Part shown: positions 45,568-54,403 of the stretch, in pieces
Position numbering within the stretch: position 1 is the first letter of the stretch
How the letters are laid out: the number at the start of each line of letters is the position of its first letter
Source: Pseudomonas botevensis
GTDB taxonomy: Bacteria; Pseudomonadota; Gammaproteobacteria; Pseudomonadales; Pseudomonadaceae
Length of the DNA: 64,000 nucleotides
Assembly (NCBI RefSeq): GCF_019145475.1
Contig: NZ_JAHTKI010000005.1
Coordinates: forward strand, 233,157 to 297,156
Direction of reading: 5' to 3'
Made by a program: the position numbers and the translations under genes
Notes under the pieces: generated by a model
The model's input: only the letters and a program-made list of their open reading frames with translations
Database searches by the model: none
What the model was told of the DNA's origin: nothing

Positions 45568-46026
45568 TCAACCCTGCTGAAACATCTCCCGCGCCCGCTG
45601 CTCGATCTGCTCCTGCGTCAGATCCTCCTTGCGCGTGGCAAGAAACCACAGGTGCCCATACGGATCCTTCAACGTCCCGCTGCGGTCGCCATAAAACTGA
45701 TCCTTGACCTCCGACACCGTGGTGGCCCCGGCGTCGAGGGCGCGCTGGAAGGATTTATCGACATCGGTCACGTACAGATGCAAGCCGACCGACACTTTAT
45801 TGTCCGGGTTGCTCAACGGTCCCTGGTCGCACGGCGAGCCGAGCATGATCGCGCAGTCGCCGATGCGCAGCTCGGCGTGGCCGATGCCGCCGTCGGGCAT
45901 GGCCAGGCGCATGACTTCGGTGGCACCGAAGGCTTTCTTGTAGAAGTCGATGGCCTCGGCGGCCTTATGGATGCCGAGATACGGGGTAATGCTGTGATAC
46001 CCCTCGGGAATGGGTTTGACGCTCAT
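45568..46026 (-). CDS. VOC (glyoxalase/PhnB-like) family protein
   Basis: 152-residue vicinal-oxygen-chelate protein of the PhnB group: SITPYLGIHKAAEAIDFYKK at the start, a MPDGGIGHAELRIGDCAIML strand block, and KDPYGHLWFLATRKEDL at the end. Metal ligands of the glyoxalase type are partly present (His and Glu in GIGHAEL). Exact reaction unknown. The start at 46026 follows GGGAG by 7 nt. Single-gene unit. Confidence 0.82.
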   Translation of the reverse strand: MSVKPIPEGYHSITPYLGIHKAAEAIDFYKKAFGATEVMRLAMPDGGIGHAELRIGDCAIMLGSPCDQGPLSNPDNKVSVGLHLYVTDVDKSFQRALDAGATTVSEVKDQFYGDRSGTLKDPYGHLWFLATRKEDLTQEQIEQRAREMFQQG

Positions 46027-46252
46027 GACGTTCTCCCTGCTTTTTATTATGCAAACGATGATGGACGGTCTGGCGTGACCAGATGTCCGGTCGGTCAACT
46101 ATAGGCCTCTGGTGCCGCCCCGACCGACTCCCCGACGAGCAGTCCTGGCACTGTTCAGCCATCGACAGTGAAGCAACAGAATGCCCGGCTCCAGGCGTCG
46201 TGGATCACTCGGAAATCCTCTGAAAGCCAGGAAGTATGCGGGCTCACAGGAC

Positions 46253-46268
46253 GGGCACAGAAGCTGCA
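46253..46268 (+). promoter_or_regulatory. Probable sigma54 promoter of sfnB
   Basis: GGGCACA-GAAG-CTGCA fits the -24/-12 pattern TGGCACR-N4-TTGCA with two changes and keeps GG-N10-GC spacing. The start point would be near 46279, 25 nt before the sfnB ATG. Confidence 0.55.
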
Positions 46269-46303
46269 ATACCTGGGTACAACACCGATACCGAGAGTCT
46301 TGC

Positions 46304-47518
46304 ATGTCTGAATCTGCCGTTTATCCGATCAACCCGCCGTCCGCCCACCGGATCGCCGACGACGCCGAAGCCTTGCGCGTGGCGGTTCAGGTCGCCGCCG
46401 TTTTGCAGGAGCACACCGGCGAACGTGACCGCAACCGCGAAGTGCCGGCCGAGATCGTCGATCTGTATTCCAACAGCGGCCTGTGGGGCATCAGCGTGCC
46501 GAAAGAGTTTGGCGGCGCGCAGGTGTCCTACGCGGTGCTGGCGCAGGTGATCGCGATCATTTCCGCCGCCGATCCGTCCCTCGGGCAAATCCCGCAAAAC
46601 CACTATTGCCTGCTCGAAGACATCCGCCTGCAAGGCACCCCCGCGCAGCAGGCGCACTTTTTCCAGCTGGCGCTGCAAGGCCATCGCTTCGCCAATGCGC
46701 TGTCGGAAACCGGTGGCAAGAACGTGCAGGACATTCAGGCGACCATTCGCCGTTATGGCGACGGCTACGTCATCAACGGGCGCAAGGGTTACTGCACCGG
46801 TTCGCTCTACGCGCACTGGCTGGCGGTGCTGGCGCTGGACGAGGAGCAGAAGGGCCAGCTGGCGTTCGTCGAGCGCGGCACCCAGGGCCTGGTGATCGTC
46901 GATGACTGGGACAGCATCGGCCAGCGCACCACGTCCAGCGGCACGGTGCTGGCGGAGAATCTGCAAGTGGCGCCGTTCAATCTGTTCCCCACTTACCGCT
47001 CCTATGAAAGCCCGACCCTGGCCGGGCCGTTCGCTCAGTTGACCACCGCCGCCATCGACGCCGGCATCGCCCGGGCCGCGCTGCGCGATACGGTCGAATT
47101 CGTCCGTCAGTTCGCCCGGCCATGGATCGATGCCGGGGTGGACAAGGCCAGCGAAGATCCGCTGACGATCATTCAGATCGGCGCTCTGGAAATTCGGCTG
47201 GAGGCTGCCGAAGCCTTGCTCGAACGGGCCGGCCGGGCGCTGGATGCCGCGCGTCCGGCGCCGGATGAAGACAATGTCGCCCTCGCATCCCTGGCCGTGG
47301 CCAAGGCGAAAGTGCTGACCACGGAAATCGCCATCGAGGCCAGCAACAAACTGTTCGAACTCGGCGGCACGCGCTCGACCCTGAAAAAACACAACTTCGA
47401 CCGTCACTGGCGCAACGCCCGGGTGCATACCCTGCATGACCCGGTGCGCTGGAAGTACCACGTCGTCGGCAACTGGCTGCTCAACGGCATCAAGCCGCCG
47501 CGCCACGACTGGTCGTGA
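46304..47518 (+). CDS. sfnB: SfnB-family sulfur acquisition oxidoreductase
   Basis: 404-residue flavin monooxygenase of the acyl-CoA dehydrogenase/DszC fold. SfnB-type enzymes are made under sulfate limitation with the SfnR regulon, but their substrate is not settled. Motifs: LWGISVPKEFGGAQVSYA, ALSETGGKNVQDIQA, a flavin-type VINGRKGYCTGS, and the C-terminal LFELGGTRSTLKKHNFDRHWRN. The ATG at 46304 lies 36 bp past the sigma54-like element. It runs into metI with 2 bp between stop and the preferred start, so the two are co-transcribed. Confidence 0.88.
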   Translation: MSESAVYPINPPSAHRIADDAEALRVAVQVAAVLQEHTGERDRNREVPAEIVDLYSNSGLWGISVPKEFGGAQVSYAVLAQVIAIISAADPSLGQIPQNHYCLLEDIRLQGTPAQQAHFFQLALQGHRFANALSETGGKNVQDIQATIRRYGDGYVINGRKGYCTGSLYAHWLAVLALDEEQKGQLAFVERGTQGLVIVDDWDSIGQRTTSSGTVLAENLQVAPFNLFPTYRSYESPTLAGPFAQLTTAAIDAGIARAALRDTVEFVRQFARPWIDAGVDKASEDPLTIIQIGALEIRLEAAEALLERAGRALDAARPAPDEDNVALASLAVAKAKVLTTEIAIEASNKLFELGGTRSTLKKHNFDRHWRNARVHTLHDPVRWKYHVVGNWLLNGIKPPRHDWS

Positions 47519-47520
47519 TC

Positions 47521-48186
47521 ATGGCCGACTGGTTCAAGCACATTTACTGGGCCGACATCGCCCGGGCCTGCCTCGACACCTTGAGCATGCTCGGCGCCGC
47601 GCTGCTGTTCACGGTGCTTCTGGGATTGCCTCTGGGGCTGCTGCTGTTTCTCACCGGCAAACGCCAGTTGCATGAGGCGGTCGGCGTGTATCGGGTGTTG
47701 TCGGTGATCGTGAACATGCTGCGTTCGCTGCCGTTCATCATTTTGCTGATCGTGCTGATTCCGCTGACCACGTTGCTGGTCGGCACTTCGCTGGGCGTGC
47801 CGGGCACCATTCCGCCGCTGGTGGTGGGTTGCACGCCGTTCTTCGCGCGCCTGGTGGAAACCGCGCTGCGCGAAGTCGATCGCGGCGTGGTCGAGGCGAC
47901 CCAGGCCATGGGCGCCAACAGCTGGCAGATCATCCGCCACACGCTGTTGCCGGAGGCCCGGGGCGGGTTGCTGGCGGCGGTGACCGTGACGGCCATCGTG
48001 CTGGTGGATTACACGGCGATGGCCGGCGTGATCGGTGGCGGCGGACTCGGCGATCTGGCGATCCGCTACGGCTATCAACGGTTCCAGACCGACGTGATGG
48101 TGGTCACCGTGGTGTTGCTGCTGATTCTGGTGCAGGCCCTGCAAGTGACCGGTGACCGTCTGGTGGTGCGCTACAGCCGCCGTTGA
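47521..48186 (+). CDS. metI: Methionine-type ABC transporter permease
   Basis: 221-residue permease of the MetI family with five membrane helices and the coupling motif EVDRGVVEATQAMGANSWQII (EAA loop, about 118-138). It starts at ATG 47521; a GTG two codons earlier overlaps the sfnB stop. With metQ it would import methionine or a sulfonate/methionine analogue. The ATPase subunit (MetN) is not in the window, so either it is encoded elsewhere or the pair uses another ATPase. Context (sfnB, sulfur starvation) supports a sulfur-source substrate. Confidence 0.87.
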   Translation: MADWFKHIYWADIARACLDTLSMLGAALLFTVLLGLPLGLLLFLTGKRQLHEAVGVYRVLSVIVNMLRSLPFIILLIVLIPLTTLLVGTSLGVPGTIPPLVVGCTPFFARLVETALREVDRGVVEATQAMGANSWQIIRHTLLPEARGGLLAAVTVTAIVLVDYTAMAGVIGGGGLGDLAIRYGYQRFQTDVMVVTVVLLLILVQALQVTGDRLVVRYSRR

Positions 48187-48258
48187 AAAAACATTCAACA
48201 ACCACAAGGCCCCACGTCCACCCCACGACGGCCATTGATATCTGCCTTGGAGCACAAC

Positions 48259-49029
48259 ATGAAAAAGACCCTGGCCGTACTGGCCGCCATCCTCTCGATG
48301 GGCGCCCACGCCAACGAAAAACTCACCGTCGGCGCCACGCCGGTGCCACACGCGGAAATCCTCGAGTTCGTCAAACCGACCCTGGCCAAGGAAGGCGTGG
48401 ATCTGGACATCAAGGTGTTCACCGACTTCATTCAGCCCAACCAGCAACTGGCGCTGAAAAATCTCGACGCCAACTATTACCAGTACCGTCCGTTTCTCGA
48501 TGACTTCAACAAGACCCGCCATACCGATCTGGTGCCGGTGGTCGGCGTACACATCGAGCCGTTCGGCGCCTACTCGACCAAAATCAAGAACATCTCGGAG
48601 CTCAAGGACGGCGCCAGCGTGTCGATTCCCAACGATCCGGTGAACACCGGTCGTGCCCTGGTGCTGTTGCACGAGGCCGGGCTGATCAAGCTCAAGGACC
48701 CGAGCAACACCCTCGCCACCCAGCGCGACATCGTGGAAAGCCCCAGACACCTGAAAATCCGTGAGCTGGAAGGTGCGCTGCTGGCGCGTTCGGTGAGCCA
48801 GGTGGATCTGGCGTTCGTGTTCGCCAATTACGCGCTGGAAGCCGGGATCAACACCAACAGCGCGTTGATCGTCGAGAAGGGCAAGAGCCTGTACATCGAG
48901 TTCCTCGTGGCGCGGCCGGACAACATCAATGATCCGGGCGTGCAGAAACTGGCCAAGGCGTTGAACTCCGATGAGGTGCGGCAGTTCATCCTGACTCGCT
49001 ACAAGGGGCAGATTGCGCCAGGGTTCTGA
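48259..49029 (+). CDS. metQ: MetQ/NlpA-family substrate-binding protein
   Basis: 256-residue NLPA-family binding protein with a signal peptide (MKKTLAVLAAILSMGAHA) and no lipobox cysteine, so it is predicted soluble in the periplasm. Typical sequence: KLTVGATPVPHAEILEFVKP, NQQLALKNLDANYYQYRPFL, VSIPNDPVNTGRALVLLHEAGLI. TTGGAG precedes the ATG. It lies 72 bp after metI. Ligand probably methionine or a related thioether; a distinct organosulfur ligand cannot be excluded. Confidence 0.87.
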   Translation: MKKTLAVLAAILSMGAHANEKLTVGATPVPHAEILEFVKPTLAKEGVDLDIKVFTDFIQPNQQLALKNLDANYYQYRPFLDDFNKTRHTDLVPVVGVHIEPFGAYSTKIKNISELKDGASVSIPNDPVNTGRALVLLHEAGLIKLKDPSNTLATQRDIVESPRHLKIRELEGALLARSVSQVDLAFVFANYALEAGINTNSALIVEKGKSLYIEFLVARPDNINDPGVQKLAKALNSDEVRQFILTRYKGQIAPGF

Positions 49030-49078
49030 TTCCTGCGGCAACCGGAGCGGCCCCTTCGCGGGAGAGGCATGGCCCAGA

Positions 49079-49113
49079 CAATTGCTCCCACAGATTTCCT
49101 GTGGGAGCAATTG
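49079..49113. terminator. Hairpin after metQ
   Basis: CAATTGCTCCCACA, a 7-base loop, and TGTGGGAGCAATTG form a perfect 14-bp stem 50 bp beyond metQ. No T-run follows; it may be a REP-type 3' hairpin that stabilises or ends the transcript. Confidence 0.55.
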
Positions 49114-49133
49114 CCTGGGTGATCTCATTCGGT

Positions 49134-49205
49134 CGCCTTCGTGGGCAAGCCCACTCCCACAACAGCAACTCCTTTCAATGTGGAAGCGGGCTTGTCTGCG
49201 AAGGC
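49134..49205. repeat. REPIN between metQ and soxR
   Basis: CGCCTTCGTGGGCAAGCCCA (from 49134) and its inverted partner TGTGGAAGCGGGCTTGTCTG (from 49179) frame an 18-base centre. The right arm has two changes from the usual arm. Confidence 0.78.
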
Positions 49206-49212
49206 CCCGCCG

Positions 49213-49680
49213 CTATTTCGGATCGGCACCCGCCTCAAGAAAATGCGCCCCCGGCCCTTTCTCGCCCAGCACATCGCCCTGATTGCGCAGCGGGCATGCC
49301 TCCATCGACAGGCAGCCACAGCCGATGCAGCCATTGAGCCGGTCGCGCAACAACATCAATTGACTGATCCGCTCATCCAGTTCCCGACTCCACTTTTCCG
49401 ACAGCACCTTCCAGTCCGCCGCTGTCGGCGCACGGTTGTCCGGCAACTGCTTGAGCGCCTCGCCAATCTCCGCCAGCGGAATGCCCAGCCGTTGAGCTAC
49501 TTTGATCAACGCCACTCGCCGCAGCACTTCCCGTGGATAGCGTCGCTGGTTGCCGGCGTTGCGCTGGCTCTTGATCAAACCCTTGGCTTCATAGAAGTGC
49601 AGAGCGGTGACCGCGACGCCGCTGCGGGCCGCGACTTCGCCGACGGTCAGTTGCTTGTGCACATTTTCCGCGCTGATCAT
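49213..49680 (-). CDS. soxR: Redox-sensitive activator SoxR
   Basis: 155-residue MerR-family regulator. DNA-binding helices are in [20 protein letters not shown] (10-29), with a dimerisation helix to residue 118 and the [2Fe-2S] cysteines in [14 protein letters not shown] (near 120-133). SoxR responds to redox-cycling compounds, in pseudomonads mainly phenazines and like molecules. The ATG at 49680 is preceded by AAGGGG; the frame could extend further but the extension would cross the divergent promoter. It is divergent from a monooxygenase gene whose promoter holds a SoxR box. Confidence 0.92.
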   Translation of the reverse strand: MISAENVHKQLTVGEVAARSGVAVTALHFYEAKGLIKSQRNAGNQRRYPREVLRRVALIKVAQRLGIPLAEIGEALKQLPDNRAPTAADWKVLSEKWSRELDERISQLMLLRDRLNGCIGCGCLSMEACPLRNQGDVLGEKGPGAHFLEAGADPK

Positions 49681-49694
49681 TTGCAAATTGCCCC

Positions 49695-49725
49695 TTGACC
49701 TCTGGTTAACTCGAGGTTTTACCCT
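49695..49725 (+). promoter_or_regulatory. SoxR-type promoter with 19-bp spacer
   Basis: TTGACC (49695-49700), a 19-base spacer, TACCCT (49720-49725). The long spacer is typical of MerR-family promoters. Within it lies an 18-bp dyad CCTCTGGTTAACTCGAGG (49699-49716), close to the SoxR box CCTCAAGTTAACTTGAGG. Confidence 0.8.
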
Positions 49726-49770
49726 GCAGGCCTTCGAATCGCAAGATTCGCCTGACCGAGTGGGGACGTC

Positions 49771-50136
49771 ATGCAAGCACCCGTGAAAAACAGCAGCTTC
49801 AGCCAACTGATCGAATTCGAGATCCAGCCCAGCCAGCAACCGGCCCTGGTTTCTGCCCTGTCGGTGCAGGCCGAACACCTCGCCCAGCGTTATCCCGGTT
49901 TTGTCAGCGCCAGCGTCCAGGCCAGCGACGATGGCCGGCGGGTGCTGAGCTTTCTGCAATGGCGGTCCCGCGAGGCGGGGGAGGCGGCGTTTCAGAGTTT
50001 TGAAAGCGGCGAACAGGATTTCTGGCAGTTGATCCGCGCCCATCAGGCCCGAACGGTGACCTTCGGTTCATTCCAGGTGCTGTCCAGCATCGCCCGCAGT
50101 CACGACGATGGTTTGCACTGCCAATTGGTCGGCTAG
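49771..50136 (+). CDS. SoxR-regulated antibiotic-biosynthesis-monooxygenase-like protein
   Basis: 121-residue single-domain protein of the ABM (antibiotic biosynthesis monooxygenase) ferredoxin-like fold: [19 protein letters not shown] at the start, [20 protein letters not shown] as the central strands, then [17 protein letters not shown]. It resembles PA2274, a member of the small SoxR regulon in P. aeruginosa, which suggests a quinone- or phenazine-directed monooxygenase role. Its 3' end overlaps sfnR by 4 nt, convergently. Confidence 0.8.
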   Translation: MQAPVKNSSFSQLIEFEIQPSQQPALVSALSVQAEHLAQRYPGFVSASVQASDDGRRVLSFLQWRSREAGEAAFQSFESGEQDFWQLIRAHQARTVTFGSFQVLSSIARSHDDGLHCQLVG

Positions 50137-51236
50137 ATCGACAACTGGATCAGCCGCTCGCCTTGCAGGTTTTCCGTGGCGCGCCGCTTGTTCACCGCCA
50201 ACTCGCCGATCTTGATCAGGCGGGTGCGGGTGACGTTGCGGCTCAGGCCGAGCAGGGCGGCGGTGTGAACCTGGTTGTAGTGGCAAAAGCGATAGGCGGA
50301 ACGCAACAGCGCGTCCTCGACCTTTTCGTGCAGTGCGCCGGCCTGTTGTTCGAAAAGTTTATGGAAGGCCCGTTCCAGCAGCGCTTCCGGTGAGTCGTCG
50401 GCGGTTGTCTGCTGATCGTCGGGACGGTCGATGCGCAGGTTCGACAGGCGCAGGTCGTCACGCTCGATCACCCCGTTGCGGCAAATCAGCAGGGTGTGAT
50501 GGATGACGTTTTCCAGTTCGCGAATGTTGCCCGGCCAACCGTAGCCACGCAGCTTGTGTTCGGCACCGGGGCTGATGGTGACGCGGCCATAACCCAGGCG
50601 CTGGCTGTAGGCTTCGATGAAGTGCCGGGTCAGCGGCAGGATGTCGCCGGGGCGCTCGCGCAGCGGACTCAGATCCAGATTGACCACGTTCACCCGGTAA
50701 TACAGATCCTCGCGGAAATGCCCGGCATTGATGGCTTTCTCCAGTTGCACGTTGGTCGCCGCCAGCACCCGCACATCGATGGGAATGCTCTTGCGCGAAC
50801 CGAGGCGCACCACTTCGCGCTCCTGCAACACCCGCAGCAGTTTCACCTGGATCGCCATCGGCAAATCGCCGATCTCATCGAGAAACAGCGTGCCGCCATC
50901 CGCTTCCTCGAACCAGCCGGCCTTGGCGCTGAGGGCACCGGTGAAGGCGCCTTTTTCATGGCCGAACAGTTCTGCTTCCACCAGCGATTCGGAGAATGCG
51001 CCGCAGTTGACCGCGATGAACGGGCGGTTGCGGCGGTTGCTGAGGTTATGGATATGCCGCGCCACCAGCTCTTTGCCGGTGCCGGTCTCACCGATAATCA
51101 GCACGCTGGCTTCACTCGGTGCCACCTGTTGCAAATGCGCGAGCAACGCCTGGGATTTCGGATCTTCGAAGACCTGGGCAGTGGCCCGGATCGATGTGGC
51201 CAAGGCCGGTGAAGGCGGTAGGGTCAGCAGTTGCAT
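50133..51236 (-). CDS. sfnR: Sigma54-dependent activator SfnR
   Basis: 367-residue enhancer-binding protein: AAA+ domain (about 20-255) with Walker A GETGTGKE, the sigma54-contact loop GAFTGA and FLDEIGDLP, then an HTH near the C-terminus (HTAALLGLSRNVTRTRLIKIG). There is no N-terminal receiver or sensing domain, so activity is set by expression level, as known for SfnR. It turns on dimethylsulfone and methanesulfonate use under sulfate limitation. It is 23 bp after msuC and so is probably the last gene of the msuEDC operon that it controls. Confidence 0.9.
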   Translation of the reverse strand: MQLLTLPPSPALATSIRATAQVFEDPKSQALLAHLQQVAPSEASVLIIGETGTGKELVARHIHNLSNRRNRPFIAVNCGAFSESLVEAELFGHEKGAFTGALSAKAGWFEEADGGTLFLDEIGDLPMAIQVKLLRVLQEREVVRLGSRKSIPIDVRVLAATNVQLEKAINAGHFREDLYYRVNVVNLDLSPLRERPGDILPLTRHFIEAYSQRLGYGRVTISPGAEHKLRGYGWPGNIRELENVIHHTLLICRNGVIERDDLRLSNLRIDRPDDQQTTADDSPEALLERAFHKLFEQQAGALHEKVEDALLRSAYRFCHYNQVHTAALLGLSRNVTRTRLIKIGELAVNKRRATENLQGERLIQLSI

Positions 51237-51259
51237 GGGGCTCGCTCCACGAAAGGAAA

Positions 51260-52447
51260 TCAGGAATAGAACGTCGGTACGGGCAGGGACTGATTCAGCG
51301 CCCAGTCGCCCAGCTCATGGAGTTTGTAATCCAGCGGGTCGTGCAGGGTTTGCGTGCGCAGGTTGCGCCAGTGCCGGTCCAGGCGCAGGGACGCGTGGGT
51401 CGCGCGGGCGCCGGTGACGTCGAACAGCCGGCTGCACAATTCCAGGCCCTGACGACTGGCCGCGACTTTGGCCGTGGCGATTGCCGTGGCCAGGTGCCCG
51501 CGCTCCTCGGCGCTGAGGTTCGGGCCTTTGGCCCAGGCCTCATCGAGCAGCCCGGCGGCGCGCTCAACCAGCAGACGAATGCCTTCCAGCGCAACCCAGA
51601 AGTCGCCGTAGTGGGCCAGCACATACGGGTCTTCGCGCACGTCCCGGGCCGAGGATTTGTGCCACACACGGGTTTCACCGAGGGTGTATTGCCGCGCCTC
51701 TTCGAAGGCACCTTCGGCGATCCCGAGAAACATGTGAGTGAACGTCAGTTGCGCGATCAATGGCCGCAAACAGGCGAACGGAGTGCTCAGCGGACCCGGA
51801 TCGAGCAGCAATTCCGATTCTTCGACACGTACCCGTTCGAACGTGGCGCTGCCGCTGTCGGTCTGGCGCTGACCGATGTTGTTCCAGTCGTTGTGCAGCG
51901 TGATGCCGCTGCGTCCGCTGGGGATCGCGGCGATCAACAGTTTGCCGCCGTTGCTTTCGTCCACTGCCGAGGCGATCAGCATCTGCGAGTCGCTGGCGCC
52001 GGAGCAGAAGCTTTTCTTGCCGGAGAACTCGCGCCAGCCGCCCAGGTCCTTGACCACGGTGCGGGTGTCCAGCGGATTGAGGGCGTTGCCCCAGAACCAG
52101 TTCTGCCGCGCGGTCTGCTCGAACCACGGCTGCCATTGTTCGGGACGGGAAAACAGGCGCACGGTGGCGAGCATCAGATGATGAAAGCCAAAGACGTGGG
52201 CGATCGAGCTGTCGACCTTGGCGAACTCGCGCACGATCTCCAGGGTTTCGCTCCAGCGTGCGCCGAGGCCGCCGTAGCGGGTGGGAATGCTCAGGGCCAG
52301 CAGGCCGCTGTCGCGCAGGGCGTCACGCTCGGCTTTCGGCGTACCACCGCGCTCATCGCGCTCGACGGCGGTCAGGGCAAACTCGGCGGCCAGTTGCCGG
52401 GCGGTCTGCAAGGGAGAGATCGGGGTGCTTTGCGGTTTGGCGGTCAC
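51260..52447 (-). CDS. msuC: FMNH2-dependent methanesulfinate-type monooxygenase
   Basis: 395-residue flavin monooxygenase of the DszC/acyl-CoA dehydrogenase fold; MsuC oxidises methanesulfinate to methanesulfonate. Motifs: STPISPLQTARQLAAEFAL at the start, LALSIPTRYGGLGARW, the SGKKSFCSGASDSQM loop, and LFDVTGARATHASLRLDRHW near the end. It starts with GTG at 52447 (AAAGGAAC 8 nt upstream); a longer in-frame start from 52504 would translate a REP-like hairpin and is rejected. Electrons come from MsuE. Confidence 0.87.
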   Translation of the reverse strand: MTAKPQSTPISPLQTARQLAAEFALTAVERDERGGTPKAERDALRDSGLLALSIPTRYGGLGARWSETLEIVREFAKVDSSIAHVFGFHHLMLATVRLFSRPEQWQPWFEQTARQNWFWGNALNPLDTRTVVKDLGGWREFSGKKSFCSGASDSQMLIASAVDESNGGKLLIAAIPSGRSGITLHNDWNNIGQRQTDSGSATFERVRVEESELLLDPGPLSTPFACLRPLIAQLTFTHMFLGIAEGAFEEARQYTLGETRVWHKSSARDVREDPYVLAHYGDFWVALEGIRLLVERAAGLLDEAWAKGPNLSAEERGHLATAIATAKVAASRQGLELCSRLFDVTGARATHASLRLDRHWRNLRTQTLHDPLDYKLHELGDWALNQSLPVPTFYS

Positions 52448-52482
52448 GCGGTGTTCCTTTTGCAGTCGACGCTGTTCCGGCG

Positions 52483-52504
52483 GTGGGAGCAAACCGGCTC
52501 CCAC
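52483..52504. repeat. REP-like hairpin between msuD and msuC
   Basis: GTGGGAGC-AAACCG-GCTCCCAC is a perfect 8-bp stem within the 71-bp msuD-msuC gap. It could lower downstream expression within the operon. Confidence 0.6.
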
Positions 52505-52518
52505 ACAGGGAGAACGGG

Positions 52519-53664
52519 TCAGGCCGTGGCTTTGGCGGGCAGGACATCGTTGGCAATCATTTCGCCAAACGGCCCCGTCAGGTTGGTCACGCCGCGTCCG
52601 GCCAGGCTCGCGTAAGGCTCGGGCAGCAGCGGGAACACCAGCTCGGCAAAGCGGTAAGCCTCTTCCAGATGCGGGTAACCGGAGAAAATGAAGCTGTCGA
52701 TCCCGAGGTCCGCGTACTCCTTGATCCGCGCCGCCACTTGCTGCGGATCACCGACCAGCGCCGTACCGGCCCCGCCGCGCACCAGGCCGACACCGGCCCA
52801 CAGGTTGGGCGCGATTTCCAGGTTGTCGCGGCGCCCGTCGTGCAGGGCGGCCATGCGGCGCTGGCCTTCGGAATCGAAGCGCGAGAAGGATTTCTGCGCA
52901 GCCTCGATGGTTTCGTCGCTGATGTGTTCGATCAGTTTGTCCGCCGCTTTCCAGGCTTCTTCGGCGGTTTCGCGCACGATCACATGCAGGCGGATACCGA
53001 ATTTCACCTTGCGTCCATGGCGCGCCGCGCGTTCACGCACGTCGGCCAGTTTTTCGGCGACGGCGGCCGGTGGCTCGCCCCACGTCAGGTACACGTCGAC
53101 CTGCTCGGCGGCCAGGTCATGGGCGGCGTCGGAGGAACCGCCGAAGTACAGCGGCGGGTAGGGTTTCTGCACTGGCGGATACAGCGCCTTGGCGTTCTGC
53201 ACCTTCAGGTGTTTGCCCTCGAAATCCACCGCTTCGCCTTGCAGCACCCGGCGCCAGATCTTGAGGAATTCGTCGGTGACTTCGTAGCGCTCGCTGTGAC
53301 TGAGGAAACTGCCGTCACCACGGTTTTCGTCCGGGTCGCCGCCGGTCACGACGTTGATCAGCAGACGGCCATTGGACAGCCGATCGAGGGTCGCGGCCAT
53401 CCGCGCCGAAACGGTCGGCGAGATGATCCCCGGACGGATCGCCACCAGATAGCGCAGGCGTTCGGTTAGCGGCACCAGCGCCGAAGCGATCACCCAGGAG
53501 TCTTCGCAGGAGCGTCCGGTGGGAATCAGTACGCCGTGATAGCCAAGGCTGTCGGCGGCCTGGGCCACTTGTTTCAGATAGTTGAGGGTGACCGGGCGCG
53601 CGCCTTGTGTGGTGCCCAGATAGTGGCCGTCGCCGTGGGTCGGCAGGAACCAGAAAACATCCAT
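52519..53664 (-). CDS. msuD: FMNH2-dependent methanesulfonate monooxygenase
   Basis: 381-residue luciferase-fold desulfonase of the SsuD/MsuD family, releasing sulfite and formaldehyde from methanesulfonate. Recognisable by [57 protein letters not shown] and [19 protein letters not shown]. The conserved active-site cysteine lies in RSCEDS. It follows msuE by 10 bp; FMNH2 is delivered by MsuE. Naming MsuD over SsuD relies on the operon partners msuE, msuC and sfnR. Confidence 0.9.
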   Translation of the reverse strand: MDVFWFLPTHGDGHYLGTTQGARPVTLNYLKQVAQAADSLGYHGVLIPTGRSCEDSWVIASALVPLTERLRYLVAIRPGIISPTVSARMAATLDRLSNGRLLINVVTGGDPDENRGDGSFLSHSERYEVTDEFLKIWRRVLQGEAVDFEGKHLKVQNAKALYPPVQKPYPPLYFGGSSDAAHDLAAEQVDVYLTWGEPPAAVAEKLADVRERAARHGRKVKFGIRLHVIVRETAEEAWKAADKLIEHISDETIEAAQKSFSRFDSEGQRRMAALHDGRRDNLEIAPNLWAGVGLVRGGAGTALVGDPQQVAARIKEYADLGIDSFIFSGYPHLEEAYRFAELVFPLLPEPYASLAGRGVTNLTGPFGEMIANDVLPAKATA

Positions 53665-53674
53665 GAACAGCTCC

Positions 53675-54238
53675 TCAGGCGATTTTCAGCAAAGGTTTGA
53701 TGTGTGTGCCGAACAGTGGCGCGGCGCGCTCGGCGGCCAGACGGATGCGCGCTTTGAGCGGCTCGCTGGTGATCTGGTAATCGGCGAAGTCGGCTTCGGT
53801 GGCGTACACGCCGATCGGCAGGGTCACTGCCTGGAAGAAACTGAACAGCGGACGCAACTGGTGATCGAGCACCAGCGCATGGCGCTCGCTGCCACCGGTG
53901 GCCGCGAGCAGCACCGGGGTGTCGATCAGCGCATTGAGGTCGATCAGGTCGAACAGGTGCTTGAGCAGGCCGGGGTAGGAGCCGCGATACACCGGAGCCG
54001 CGACGATCAGCAGATCGGCCTGTTCGATGGCTTGCAGTTCGGCTTCGATTTCTGCCGGCAGCTCCTGACGGGAGAGGGCGGCGCCGAGTGGACGGGCGAT
54101 GTCGCCGAGTTCGATCAGATGGCTCTCGAGCGGCAAGTGCCCGGCCAGTTCGCTCAGCAGGGCTTGGGTCAGCACCAAGGTGCGGGACGGACGCCAGGTG
54201 CCGCCGGACAGGGCGACGACTTTCAATGGACGCGACAT
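53675..54238 (-). CDS. msuE: FMN reductase MsuE
   Basis: 187-residue NADPH-dependent FMN reductase of the flavodoxin-like family ([19 protein letters not shown], then [20 protein letters not shown]). Supplies FMNH2 to MsuD and MsuC. The ATG at 54238 follows AAGGAAC. First gene of msuE-msuD-msuC-sfnR, preceded by a sigma54-type promoter about 60 bp upstream and two palindromes about 120 bp above the start point. An in-frame extension upstream to 54358 crosses the promoter and is rejected. Confidence 0.9.
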   Translation of the reverse strand: MSRPLKVVALSGGTWRPSRTLVLTQALLSELAGHLPLESHLIELGDIARPLGAALSRQELPAEIEAELQAIEQADLLIVAAPVYRGSYPGLLKHLFDLIDLNALIDTPVLLAATGGSERHALVLDHQLRPLFSFFQAVTLPIGVYATEADFADYQITSEPLKARIRLAAERAAPLFGTHIKPLLKIA

Positions 54239-54293
54239 GTTCAGTTCCTTTTTCAACAGTTGCTCAGCGAGCAGTGAGTAGTCACCGGGCCAG

Positions 54294-54309
54294 AGCAAGC
54301 GCTGTACCA
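54294..54309 (-). promoter_or_regulatory. Sigma54 promoter of msuEDC-sfnR
   Basis: On the minus strand TGGTACA-GCGC-TTGCT, which matches TGGCACR-N4-TTGCW with one change and keeps GG-N10-GC. Transcription would begin near 54283, about 45 nt before msuE. Confidence 0.75.
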
Positions 54310-54403
54310 ATTCCTGGAAGGCCCGCATTCCGGGGCTTTGGGCGTTCGGCGCAACCACGCGGCTGTGATATTCGGGCCGCTTTGTTGAATCGCTGTTGTC
54401 AGC

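Noticed and set aside
46181..46303. Longer SfnB starting at 46181
   Set aside because: Would place the start upstream of the sigma54-like promoter, and the extension is not SfnB-like.
49079..49205. CRISPR-like repeats between metQ and soxR
   Set aside because: The repeats are two inverted REP arms and one hairpin, not regularly spaced direct repeats.
52448..52504. Longer MsuC starting at 52504
   Set aside because: The extra 19 residues translate a REP-like hairpin; the GTG at 52447 has AAAGGAAC 8 nt upstream.
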